Assembly (NCBI GenBank): GCA_965222655.1
Contig: CBDCUP010000022.1
Span: 682,001 to 746,000 of the forward strand
Direction of reading: 5' to 3'
DNA from: CAUZIZ01 sp965222655
GTDB lineage: Bacteria > Acidobacteriota > UBA6911 > RPQK01 > JAJDTT01
Length of the DNA stretch: 64,000 nt
Each line of letters begins with the position of its first letter. Position 1 is the stretch's first letter. Position numbers and translations under genes: made by a program. The notes beneath the pieces were generated by a model, which worked only from the letters and a program-made list of their open reading frames with translations, was not told the DNA's origin and did not search any database. Positions 1 to 8,219 of this stretch are shown here, in pieces.

Positions 1-482
1 GCGAGTCAGGGAAGTGGGCGCCGAGCCGAGTGAGACAGGCGATCAAGCGAGTCGCCTGCATCGGAGGCGAGGTCTTTAGGCGACTTTAGTCGCAGGTCGA
101 ATCCACCGCCTTCAGGCGGTGGAGAGGTCACCTCAACGATCAGGGCCAGCAGTTGGATCGAGACCTGAGAACCTGGGCCAAGGCCCTCTCGCGGTCTCTC
201 TACTACCCTCCCGCCCGGAGAGAGGTCGTCCAATTGACGCGGACTCGGCTGGCCCACTATCGCCGTGTCGGCCGCTCTCTGATGAGGTGGGGCTCCCAGT
301 TCTAGAGTCGAGAAGAGTCCACAAATCAAGGCACGGGTAAAAGCAGGGCTCAGCAGCAGTCGCGGCACTGCCGGATCTGGCTTCGTCATACTGGAGGTCT
401 ACCCATTCGCGGCTGTAGCTGTTTCCGGCACTGCTCACTGCTCACTATTCAAATTTCACCCCAGAGAGCTCCGGATCTGGCT
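1..482. other. Non-coding stretch with two small hairpins and a heptamer repeat
   Basis: I see no credible gene here; the open frames are short, overlap each other and resemble no family. Two adjacent perfect hairpins lie at 80-93 (arms GCGACT/AGTCGC) and 103-122 (arms CCACCGCC/GGCGGTGG, four-base loop), resembling a REP-type unit. A short run of the CACTGCT heptamer at about 428-446 matches the longer arrays at 20.98-21.19 kb. The phrase CCGGATCTGGCT occurs twice (about 371 and 470). It lies downstream of the leftward glycan genes. Confidence 0.5.
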
Positions 483-1187
483 CTATTCCGATCCCTCGAA
501 GACATACCAGTCCTCGACTTTGTTCTCCTTTACCAAGCGGTAGCCGCGCTCCGACAGCAACCGTCTGATCCGAGTCCGTTTGGGTTCCTCGGCATTGTGC
601 TCGATCGTCATCGCTCCCAGTCGATAGCGGTCGAAGGGAAATACCCGGATGATTTCCCACTCCGCTCCTTCCACATCGAGACTCATGTAGTGGATGTACT
701 CGGGCGCCTGGGCGCGTCGCAGTATCTCTCCGATTGTGCTGGTCTTGGCCTCGATGACAGGTGCTTGATCGGCGCGGTGCCGCCAGGTATCGATGTGCTT
801 ATCGACGCCACCAACGAAACCGGCGGCTCGGAACTCGATCGTCTCGCCAGCCTTGCTGTACACCACCTCTTTGAACAGTTGGGCTCGTCTCTTGTGCCAG
901 GGACCGGTCGGGAACGGTTCGATGCAGATGCCGTCCCAACCGATATTCTCGAGAGCCTTTGAATTGGAGGCCTTCTTGGCATGGGCGGCTCCAATGTCGA
1001 GGAAATATCCGTCGTGGACGCCGGGAAAGATCCTTCTGATCAACCACTTGTCCTGACCCAGTTGACTGTAGAATCGCCGCCAACCCACCACTTCTTTGAA
1101 CTCTAGCAAGGCACGAACCAGAGTCGTACGTCCTGTCAGAATCAGGTCTTTGGGTTGTCTGCAGACTGATCGGGTGTAGGCGCGCAT
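483..1187 (-). CDS. FkbM-family SAM-dependent methyltransferase
   Basis: A 234-residue protein with the FkbM-type Rossmann core. The N-terminal YSQLGQDKWL is followed by FLDIGAAHA, a SAM-binding motif I equivalent at about residues 58-66, then the acidic strand end CIEPFP. The later SLDVEGAEWEII and TIEHN segments are typical of the family. FkbM-type enzymes O-methylate sugars or other small acceptors; the acceptor cannot be told here. The ATG at 1187 lies two bases after the stop of the glycosyltransferase upstream on the same strand, so the two are probably translationally coupled. The surrounding FkbM and glycosyltransferase genes suggest methylation of a surface glycan. Confidence 0.85.
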   Translation of the reverse strand: MRAYTRSVCRQPKDLILTGRTTLVRALLEFKEVVGWRRFYSQLGQDKWLIRRIFPGVHDGYFLDIGAAHAKKASNSKALENIGWDGICIEPFPTGPWHKRRAQLFKEVVYSKAGETIEFRAAGFVGGVDKHIDTWRHRADQAPVIEAKTSTIGEILRRAQAPEYIHYMSLDVEGAEWEIIRVFPFDRYRLGAMTIEHNAEEPKRTRIRRLLSERGYRLVKENKVEDWYVFEGSE

Positions 1188-1190
1188 GCT

Positions 1191-2402
1191 CTATCCCGGA
1201 GCTCTAGAACCTCGGATGGACCGAACACGACTTGTACTCGGCCGTGAGGCAGTGTCCAGCAGGATCTGAAGTGTTCTTCTGGCGGTCTCCTCCCAGCTAT
1301 ACTTCTGTTGCACCTCCCGCACGGCGGCGAGGGCGGACTCTCTCTTTAGGATATCGCTCAAGTACTCTCGAAGTGTCTTCTCTATCGAGCTGACGCTATA
1401 GGGATCAAAGAGCGGTAGAAGCTCCCCATAGAGTTCTCTATTGGTAGGGATATCGGATGCGATCGGGAGGGTTGCGCTGGCCACACTCTCCAGTGGAGGC
1501 AATCCAAAGCCTTCGTAAAGGCTGGGATAGATCGAGAGAGCAGCCCCACTTACCAGATGATGGAACTCGCCGGAAAGGATCCTCGGGCATCGGATCAGAT
1601 CGCGTAAGGGATTGTGTTTGGCGATCCAACGATCCCAGTAGCCCACGTCACCCAGAATCAAGAAGGGGTGTCGAGAGCGCAATCTCTGGGGCAATCTCCG
1701 GTAGGCATGGATGGCCCTGCCCAGATTTTTTCTTACCGTCAAACCTCCGAAGTAGAGCAGATAGGACTTGTACTGGAGCCCATAGCGTCTCAGAGTGGGA
1801 GTCACCTCGGCTTCAGTCCTCGGCTTGAAGTCCGGGCTGGCAGCCAGAGGGGTGACTCTGGTCTTGTTCGCAATCCGCCTGCCCAGGAGTCTCCGAATCG
1901 ACTGTCTGGAGGTCTCTGAGCAGGTGATGACCCGGTCGAGCTTCAATCCTGCACGTCGAAGCAGGAACAAATCCTTGAGCCCGGTGGTGGTCACCAGTCT
2001 CCAGGGTGTCTTGCCCCGAAGGAGGAAGCTGGGCGAGATAAAGAGACTGGGCATGAGATCGAAAATCATGCCGACCTGGGGACACTGAGTCGAGAGGCCG
2101 TCGCCGATAAGCGCCCGATTGGGAAAGAACAGAAGGTCCGGATCGAGTTGCCTGAACCGGGACGATTGGCCCAACGTCCTGGCGAATGATCGTCTCTCGG
2201 AAGGAATCACCAGAAGCTGGAATCGGCTGCTCAGGTCAAGATCCACCTCCTCCGTCGCCAGCAGAAAGTACTGGTTGATCGGGTCCAGTTTCGACAGCTC
2301 TCGGAGAAGATTCACGAGATAGGTGTGGCGCCCGAATCCTTGATAAGGAGTGGCTAGAATCGAAGCATCGATAGCAATCCGTTTGGGACGGCTGGACTCC
2401 AA
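1191..2402 (-). CDS. GT4-family glycosyltransferase
   Basis: About 403 residues with the GT-B layout of family 4. An N-terminal RIAIDASILA with GFGRHTYLVNLLREL is followed by a C-terminal donor domain with LLYFGGLTVRKNLGRAIHAY and the EGFGLPPLE segment that carries the E-x7-E nucleotide-sugar motif. It probably transfers a hexose from a nucleotide sugar to a lipid-linked or growing glycan. The frame stays open upstream to 3032, but that extension overlaps the opposite-strand methyltransferase gene and has no family similarity. I chose the TTG at 2402, which is preceded by a GAGAAGG Shine-Dalgarno-like sequence and starts just before the conserved first strand. It heads a two-gene leftward operon with the adjacent FkbM gene. 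Start confidence is moderate. Confidence 0.82.
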   Translation of the reverse strand: MESSRPKRIAIDASILATPYQGFGRHTYLVNLLRELSKLDPINQYFLLATEEVDLDLSSRFQLLVIPSERRSFARTLGQSSRFRQLDPDLLFFPNRALIGDGLSTQCPQVGMIFDLMPSLFISPSFLLRGKTPWRLVTTTGLKDLFLLRRAGLKLDRVITCSETSRQSIRRLLGRRIANKTRVTPLAASPDFKPRTEAEVTPTLRRYGLQYKSYLLYFGGLTVRKNLGRAIHAYRRLPQRLRSRHPFLILGDVGYWDRWIAKHNPLRDLIRCPRILSGEFHHLVSGAALSIYPSLYEGFGLPPLESVASATLPIASDIPTNRELYGELLPLFDPYSVSSIEKTLREYLSDILKRESALAAVREVQQKYSWEETARRTLQILLDTASRPSTSRVRSIRGSRAPG

Positions 2403-2624
2403 CGCCCTTTGACCCTTCTCGAGATCAGGAATCTTCAGCGGGCAGACCGGTTGGTTCGACTGTCTGCAGTCGATACCCCCATACCTCTGGGACAGGCCCC
2501 CACACCGTCGGCAATTCCCGTGATTGACAGCTGCATTGTGTGGTAAAAGGGAGGCCACGGCAAGAACGAATTCAGGAGTCCCATAGCAGTGACAGGTGTG
2601 CCCTGCAAGGCACTCTCGGGAGAC

Positions 2625-3479
2625 ATGGCTGAGCGAATTCGAGAAATTCGCTCCGATCCCTGCAACCACAGGATTGCGCGTGTCGAGCGGGCAGGCGAAA
2701 TCGTTGATGGTCACCTGGTGACCCACAATGGGCTGCAGGTCAAACCCTTCGATCGTGGCTACATGCAGTTGCTGCAAGCCAACGGCGGTTGCCACGAGCC
2801 GCAAGAAGAGTTGCTGTTCCAGGAAATCTTGAAACACATTCGCCGAGGGGGATGCATTCTCGAACTGGGTGCCTTTTGGGCGTTCTATTCGATGTGGTTC
2901 GCGAAAGAGGTTCCTGAAAGCAGATGCATTCTGGTTGAGCCGAAGCGCAGAAACCTGAAGCTTGGCCAATACAACTTCGCCAGAAATGGGTTTCGCGGCG
3001 AGTTCTTCCGGAACAGGGTGGGTTTTGCACATTTGAGCGTGGACCGCTTTCTCGATGCCCGGGAGTTGAACTACGTTGATGTGTTACATGCAGACATCCA
3101 GGGAGCCGAATATGAGATGTTGTACGATGCCCAGGAGTCGCTGCAACGCGGCAGGATTGGCTATGTGTTGCTTGGGACGCACGGCCAGGATCTGCACTAT
3201 TGGTGTAAATCCTATCTGGAGCAACAAGGCTATATCACGCTCGCGCATGCCGATGTCGATCATGGCACCTACTGCTGTGACGGCGTGCTCGTTGCCCGCA
3301 GGCAGGATCTGGAAGGCTTGGGGCCGCTGGACATTCCGTTGCGTGACCCGGACGGACAGCACTTGGCGGAGCGCCAAATGGCGGATCTCCGTGGCGACGT
3401 GCCGGCGCAACTGGTCCAGCCGCGGCAGAGCAGCCTCAGGCAAAGATTGAAGCGAAGGGTCTGGTCCCGCTGTCGCTAG
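2625..3479 (+). CDS. FkbM-like methyltransferase
   Basis: About 284 residues. The segment CILELGAFWAFYSMWFA with the following ILVEPKRRNLKLGQYNF looks like SAM motifs I and II of FkbM-like enzymes, though the usual DxGxxxG is replaced by ELGAFWA. A later DVLHADIQGAEYEML matches the family's D-x-QGAE core motif. A basic tail ends the protein. The frame could begin at a GTG at 2589; the ATG at 2625 is preceded by GGGAG, but only one base away, so the start is uncertain. It is divergent from the GT4 gene and followed by another FkbM gene on the same strand. The substrate is presumably a glycan sugar or its lipid carrier. Confidence 0.75.
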   Translation: MAERIREIRSDPCNHRIARVERAGEIVDGHLVTHNGLQVKPFDRGYMQLLQANGGCHEPQEELLFQEILKHIRRGGCILELGAFWAFYSMWFAKEVPESRCILVEPKRRNLKLGQYNFARNGFRGEFFRNRVGFAHLSVDRFLDARELNYVDVLHADIQGAEYEMLYDAQESLQRGRIGYVLLGTHGQDLHYWCKSYLEQQGYITLAHADVDHGTYCCDGVLVARRQDLEGLGPLDIPLRDPDGQHLAERQMADLRGDVPAQLVQPRQSSLRQRLKRRVWSRCR

Positions 3480-3554
3480 CAGCCGCTTCTGGGCGCGCTG
3501 AGAAAGTGCGTTGTGAGGGGCGCGAAGAATCCCTTTTCCCAAGGAAGACTGCTG

Positions 3555-4460
3555 ATGAGCGTGTTCGATCTCGCTCTTAAGCCATTAAGACAGCTACACT
3601 GGAAATACCGGTTGTTGTTGTGGCAGATCAGCCGTCAGTTCCGTGAATCGGTGACCCTGAAGACCAAGCAAGGTCTCTTTACACTCCCCCTGGATGCCAA
3701 CGACGAGATCAGCAAGCACCTGTATTCCAGACGCGAATTCGAGCTTGAGCTGATTTCGAGTTCGCTGTCGTTTCTCCGCAGCGCGCACAAGTGCCCGCCA
3801 CGGGGGAAAGGGACGGTGTTGGATATCGGGGCCAACAACGGAGTTATCTCAATCGCGATGCTGGCAAGGGGCGAGTTCGAGCGGGCGATTGCCGTCGAAC
3901 CCGACCCGCGAAACTTTTCGCTCCTGCAGCACAATGTGAGGTTGAACGATCTTGACTCGCGATTCATTTGTCTCAGGTACGCCGCATCAGACAGCCATGC
4001 CGAGATCAACATTGAATTGAGCGAGACCAACTTTGGCGATCATCGAGTTCGACATGAAGTGCATGAATCGTCCCGCGAGCTCTTCAACGAATCAGGGCGC
4101 CGCCTGATCAAGGTTGAAGCGGATACCATCGACAACTTGTTGGAAGGTGTCGCGGATTCCTTCCAGGCCGATCTGTCGTTGGTCTGGCTTGATGTGCAAG
4201 GCTACGAAGGCTACGTGTTCCGCGGCGCCGCCAAGCTGCTCGCCAAGGACATTCCCGTAATGGCTGAAATCTGGCCCTATGGCCTCGCCCGGGCCGGGAT
4301 GTCTCAAGAAGAGTTTTGCGATATAGCCGGGGAGATCTGGCCGACCTATTGGGTACCCCACCGTCGGCGGATGGAGCCGTATCCGATCGAGAGCCTTGCT
4401 GCGTTTCTCGAAGAACTCGGCTCCGACGGCGATTTCAAGAACGTGCTCTTCACGAAGTGA
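3555..4460 (+). CDS. FkbM-family methyltransferase
   Basis: A 301-residue enzyme with clear motif I TVLDIGANNGVISIAML, motif II AIAVEPDPRNFSLLQHN, and the WLDVQGYEGYVF segment of FkbM proteins. An N-terminal stretch of about 90 residues precedes the SAM domain. The upstream in-frame ATG at 3513 would add 14 residues, but the ATG at 3555 has an AAGGAAG ribosome-binding site seven bases upstream, so I chose it. It follows the previous methyltransferase by about 75 bases on the same strand. Three consecutive FkbM-type genes with a glycosyltransferase suggest multiple methylations of one polysaccharide. Confidence 0.85.
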   Translation: MSVFDLALKPLRQLHWKYRLLLWQISRQFRESVTLKTKQGLFTLPLDANDEISKHLYSRREFELELISSSLSFLRSAHKCPPRGKGTVLDIGANNGVISIAMLARGEFERAIAVEPDPRNFSLLQHNVRLNDLDSRFICLRYAASDSHAEINIELSETNFGDHRVRHEVHESSRELFNESGRRLIKVEADTIDNLLEGVADSFQADLSLVWLDVQGYEGYVFRGAAKLLAKDIPVMAEIWPYGLARAGMSQEEFCDIAGEIWPTYWVPHRRRMEPYPIESLAAFLEELGSDGDFKNVLFTK

Positions 4461-4600
4461 ATCTCAGGCACACTCCTGGTTTTGATTTGAATCTGTGGGA
4501 ATGTTTTTGTTCCAGGGCCAATACCTGTACAAGGTCGCGTCTGGCGCGGATGCACGCTACGATGAAAATCACACCCGGTTACAACCGGTAGGATAGTCAC

Positions 4601-5000
4601 GTGGGTTTGGCCTCCAGGCCGAAGTAAAGCGGGTCATCCGGTAAATGGGGAGGTGGAACGTGGTTCGGCGCTTTCCGGATCCCAAATCTGGTTCCCCGTT
4701 CGCTTGTCAATATAGTCGGCTGCAGTAGCAGGGGCCGTGGGAACTGTGGAAAACTCCGAGCGATATCGAACTGGGCCAGCAAGCCCGTGATACGGAGTTT
4801 TCCAAGCGCTGTGCGAACGGTGGAAAAACAACTGCGAGCACTTGCCAGTTCTCCTCCAGAACTACTTGTTTTTCCACGGTTTGCATAGTGCGGCAGTTTC
4901 CGCGGCCTGCCTTTGACTGGCGGCACCTCCCCATTTACCGGATGAACCAGTAAAGCGGTCGAGCTTAGCTCGACGCACGGCGGCCTGGAGGCCACACCCA
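4601..5000. repeat. Copy of the dispersed GGCCTCCAGGCC palindrome, split by an insertion
   Basis: The left half (4601-4632) reads GTGGGTTTGGCCTCCAGGCC and the right half (4949-5000) contains GTCGAGC-TTA-GCTCGAC followed by CGGCCTGGAGGCCACACCCA. Joining the halves across the 316-bp insertion, with one copy of the 10-bp duplication removed, restores the palindrome organisation seen at 39171-39248 and 44162-44236: long outer stem plus an inner TCGAGC/GCTCGA stem. This is direct evidence that the insertion is younger than the repeat. Confidence 0.8.
4633..4948. mobile_element. Non-autonomous MITE-like element, ~316 bp
   Basis: The left end (4633-4655) carries CATCCGGTAAATGGGGAGG and the right end (4924-4948) its inverted complement, giving near-perfect terminal inverted repeats of about 22 bp. 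The element is flanked by the direct repeat AGTAAAGCGG (4623-4632 and 4949-4958), a 10-bp target duplication. Inside are further inverted segments (GGAAAACTCCG near 4749 with CGGAGTTTTCC near 4793, and two GGTGGAAAAAC-like blocks) and no credible reading frame. No matching transposase is recognisable in the window, so it would have to be moved in trans. I cannot assign a family. Confidence 0.82.
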
Positions 5001-5094
5001 CGACCCAAGTCGCCCACTGGTCGAATTCGATTCGACCTCCCTTCGAACCCCTCGGGTTGGAGCCGAGGGTAGGCCTCAGCCTGGAGGACCATTG

Positions 5095-6159
5095 ATGCTG
5101 CACGTTGACTCTCTCGGTAGGATTAAGGCGACGAATACAGAAACCGTGACGACTGGACGCTTGTTTCTGTTCACCTCCAGACTTCGAGGTCTGTTTCAGG
5201 CCCCTCGGAAGGTGCAGGGCGGCCGCCTGCAGCGAGCTCCCCTGGCCGAGGAGGCCCCCCTCCAGAAAGCCCCTACGCAGGCGGAGGCCCCTCTCAGCCA
5301 CTGCAAACTCTGCTGCCTGGAGGACTTTCAGCATCCCCAACTCCGTTCGATATTGCGCGAGGTGTTCGCCCACGAGCTGGAGCGATTCGGTCCGGATTTT
5401 CCGTCAGGACGCGAGTACCGAAAGCACTGGGAGGTGGGCATGGCCGTCCGGTCACTGGGAGAAGGTGGAGCCCTTCATCCTCGGTCTGAAATCCTCGGGG
5501 TTGGTGCCGGCAACGAACCCACCCTGTTCTGGTTGACGAACAAGGTAGCCCGCGTCTTCGCGACGGACTTGTACCTGAAGAAGGCATCGGGAGCTGAATC
5601 GGTCAACAGCACCATCCTGACTGATCCAGGCCGGTACTGGCCTGGACCCTGGAATGCAAAGCGGCTAGTGGTCCAACACATGAACGCGCTGGAGTTGCAG
5701 TACGAGGACGAGTCGTTCGACGGCCTGTTTTCCTCCAGTTCGTTGGAACACTTCGGCTCACTTGACGACATCCAGCGCGCAGCCAGCGAGATGTGTCGAG
5801 TTCTGAAGCCCGGCGGACTCTGCTCGTTGTCTACCGAGTTTCTTCTGGGAGGTAGCACCCCCGGTTTGCCCGGTGTCTACATGTTCGACCAGGCGACGAT
5901 CGAAGAGAGAATCGTCGGAGAGTTGCCCTGGTCGCTGGTCTCTTCACTGGATGTCTCGCTTTCCCAGGAGACACGAGCCACGGAGCAGCCATCTGCCCCA
6001 GCATTAAAGACTCTGGGACGGCATGTCCGTAGGTTTGGCGGAGTACTCTTCCATCGGCTGGAGTGGAATCGCTATCCGCACATCGTACTTCGCAGGCGCG
6101 ATCTGCTATGGACGAGCGTCCACCTTTGCCTGAGGAAGGCCCTGGAGAAAGGCTCCTAG
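5095..6159 (+). CDS. Class-I SAM methyltransferase (Methyltransf_11 type)
   Basis: A protein of about 354 residues. The methyltransferase domain occupies roughly 125-260: EILGVGAGNEPTLFWL (motif I region), then FDGLFSSSSLEHFGSLDDI and the post-motif MCRVLKPGGLCSLSTEF, the classic Methyltransf_11 signature. The first 100 residues are rich in Ala, Pro and Gln and include a CKLCC segment. The ATG at 5095 has GGAGGA six bases upstream; the TTG three bases earlier is less likely. It faces the following glycosyltransferase gene. The setting suggests modification of a glycan or lipid-linked sugar; the substrate is unknown. Confidence 0.78.
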   Translation: MLHVDSLGRIKATNTETVTTGRLFLFTSRLRGLFQAPRKVQGGRLQRAPLAEEAPLQKAPTQAEAPLSHCKLCCLEDFQHPQLRSILREVFAHELERFGPDFPSGREYRKHWEVGMAVRSLGEGGALHPRSEILGVGAGNEPTLFWLTNKVARVFATDLYLKKASGAESVNSTILTDPGRYWPGPWNAKRLVVQHMNALELQYEDESFDGLFSSSSLEHFGSLDDIQRAASEMCRVLKPGGLCSLSTEFLLGGSTPGLPGVYMFDQATIEERIVGELPWSLVSSLDVSLSQETRATEQPSAPALKTLGRHVRRFGGVLFHRLEWNRYPHIVLRRRDLLWTSVHLCLRKALEKGS

Positions 6160-6184
6160 AGTGCGGCTGGATGGAGATTGAGAA

Positions 6185-7270
6185 TCAGGCGGCGCGGCGT
6201 GGTTGATCCACAAGATCGCAATAGACGCGATAGAGCCTATCGGTCCATTTCGGGACGCAGAACTCGTTTGCAATTCGCTTCTGTGCCGAGTATGTAAACT
6301 GCCGGCGGAGCTGTGGTGAATCATAGAGTCGCCGGATCGCATGGGCCAATGCGGTCGAATCTTCGCTCGGCACGACGAGACCGTCGACCTGATTGCGAAT
6401 CAGCTCGGTGTGACCGCCCACATCACTCACGACCAGACTAACTTCTTGCGCCATCGCCTCCATGACCGACATACTCAGGCCTTCCTGGCGTGATGGTGAG
6501 ACGTAGACGTCCATCAATCCGGTGTAACTGGCGGCGTCCGGCAGCCAGCCAACGAGGTGAGTGCGATCGGTAATACGAGGATCTGCCGCGAGTCTAGGGA
6601 TTCGTGAATCCTGCACCTGACCGATGAGCAGCAAACGGAGGTCCCGCAGATCGGTCAGCTCCCAAGCTGCTCGAAGGAGTAGATCGAGTCCCTTGACCGG
6701 CCGCATACTTGCAACTGCGCCCACGACGAAGGCGTTCCTGGGAATGTTGAATTCATCGAGCAGCGAACGGGGCTTGGTCTGAAATACGGAAGGATCGCAG
6801 CCTTCCCACACGGTGACCAGCTTTTCGGGTGGGATTCGTGAAGCCAGCAAAGCGCGGTTCGTGGCTCGACAATCACAAGTGATTCTATCCACTCGTGAGT
6901 GCCAGAAGGAGAGGAAATTACCCGGGTCCCGCCATTGAAGCCGATTGATGGTTCCCCGATATCCAACGATTTTGGTGGCAATGCGGAGCCCCCGACAGGC
7001 ACCGATGACACTGGCAAGATCGCGACTGGTGTAGGCGTGAGCGATATCAAACTGGCCGGTCCTCAGTTTCTCACGGATGGTACGTTGCGCCGCAAAGTCG
7101 ATCTTTCGGCGGCACTCGAGGCGGGTCGTCACTGCGACGCTTTCGTCGACGGGCGGTCGATCGTGCCAGTGACACATGATCTCCAATGACACATCTCGGC
7201 GACGGGTGAGATCCTTCGCGACTTGTTGAAGTTGCACCGACAGGTGCCCAAAAACCCACAAAACACGCAT
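6185..7270 (-). CDS. GT4-family glycosyltransferase
   Basis: About 361 residues with a GT-B fold. The N-terminal MRVLWVFGHLSVQLQQVAKDL begins the acceptor domain. The C-terminal domain shows VVGAVASMRPVKGLDLLLRA and SPSRQEGLSMSVMEAMA, in which the EGLSMSVME segment is the E-x7-E motif of GT4 enzymes. The frame is open to 7300, but the ATG at 7270 has an AGGAG ribosome-binding site at proper distance and begins directly with the first beta strand. The gene is convergent with the methyltransferase on its left and divergent from the FkbM gene on its right. Confidence 0.85.
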   Translation of the reverse strand: MRVLWVFGHLSVQLQQVAKDLTRRRDVSLEIMCHWHDRPPVDESVAVTTRLECRRKIDFAAQRTIREKLRTGQFDIAHAYTSRDLASVIGACRGLRIATKIVGYRGTINRLQWRDPGNFLSFWHSRVDRITCDCRATNRALLASRIPPEKLVTVWEGCDPSVFQTKPRSLLDEFNIPRNAFVVGAVASMRPVKGLDLLLRAAWELTDLRDLRLLLIGQVQDSRIPRLAADPRITDRTHLVGWLPDAASYTGLMDVYVSPSRQEGLSMSVMEAMAQEVSLVVSDVGGHTELIRNQVDGLVVPSEDSTALAHAIRRLYDSPQLRRQFTYSAQKRIANEFCVPKWTDRLYRVYCDLVDQPRRAA

Positions 7271-7457
7271 CGTTTCAACTCCTGGCAAGTAACCGCGCAC
7301 TGACGGTCAAGAGAGCTCGAATCTCGATAAGCCCGCTCCGCCTACATAGATCCGGAGTGCCAACATGCCGGCGACCTTCGATTGCTCTTACTCGGGCAAT
7401 GCTTTCCCGCTATAATACCGCGCCAGAAAAGATCGCACTCCTCGCGGAGTCCCTCTC

Positions 7458-8195
7458 ATGATGCGTCAGCTTACCAATCTTTGGCACTACGGGCGAATAC
7501 GCACGAATGCCCCCACCGCCAGAACGGGTAAGCCGCGGTTCCTTCGACAGCAACCCAGCCTGGAAATACTCGATCTGCTGCAATTTGTGTTGGCCGACTA
7601 CGGCAAGACCGATGACTTCTTCTTCGTTCAGATCGGTGCCTTCGATGGCGTGACGGCCGACCCGATTTACGAGTTGGTTCGGAGTCAGAACTGGCACGGC
7701 GTGCTGGTGGAGCCCCAGGTCGAGGCCTTTGAACGGCTGCAAGAGAATTACGCGGGACAAGACGGACTGCAGTTTTTCAACGTCGCGATCTGCGATCATG
7801 ATGGCGAGATTGAGTTGTTCACACGACCTGACGGGATGGTGCAGGCGGCCAGTCTGGAGCGCCACCTGATGAAGAAGCCGGGTCGCCGAGGACGCCAGGT
7901 CGTCGCCCGATGCGTTACCGCATGGACGCTCGCGACGCTGTTGGAGAAGGCAGCTGCGCCTTCCCAGATCGACCTACTGCAGATTGATGCCGAGGGGATG
8001 GACTACCGGATCATCCGTTCCATCGATTTCCAGAGAATCAGGCCGGCTGTCATCCGCTACGAGCACATGGTGCTCCGCGAGCGGGATCGGAATGCCTGTC
8101 TCGAACTGCTGGCCGGTCACGGCTACCGCTTCTTGTTGGAGGACAGCGACACAACGGCCTACCTCGGGCGGAACCCATCGGCGCCTGCTGGGTAG
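7458..8195 (+). CDS. FkbM-family methyltransferase
   Basis: A 245-residue protein. FFVQIGAFDGVTADPIYELV is the SAM motif I region and GVLVEPQVEAFERLQENY motif II; LLQIDAEGMDYRIIRSIDF and IRYEHMVL complete the FkbM pattern. There are two adjacent ATG codons (7458, 7461). It stands 24 bases upstream of the GT9 gene on the same strand, so the two are probably co-transcribed. This is the fourth FkbM-type gene within 8 kb. Probable role: O-methylation of a sugar in the LPS core or a polysaccharide (inference). Confidence 0.85.
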   Translation: MMRQLTNLWHYGRIRTNAPTARTGKPRFLRQQPSLEILDLLQFVLADYGKTDDFFFVQIGAFDGVTADPIYELVRSQNWHGVLVEPQVEAFERLQENYAGQDGLQFFNVAICDHDGEIELFTRPDGMVQAASLERHLMKKPGRRGRQVVARCVTAWTLATLLEKAAAPSQIDLLQIDAEGMDYRIIRSIDFQRIRPAVIRYEHMVLRERDRNACLELLAGHGYRFLLEDSDTTAYLGRNPSAPAG

Positions 8196-8219
8196 CACCG
8201 TTCGGAGAAGGAGTCCTTC

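Noticed and set aside
70..125. tRNA-like segment (GGTCGAATCC)
   Set aside because: No acceptor stem or anticodon arm can be paired around it; adjacent simple hairpins explain the pattern.
2403..3032. N-terminal extension of the GT4 frame to 3032
   Set aside because: It overlaps the opposite-strand methyltransferase and carries no glycosyltransferase similarity; the family N-terminus begins near 2390.
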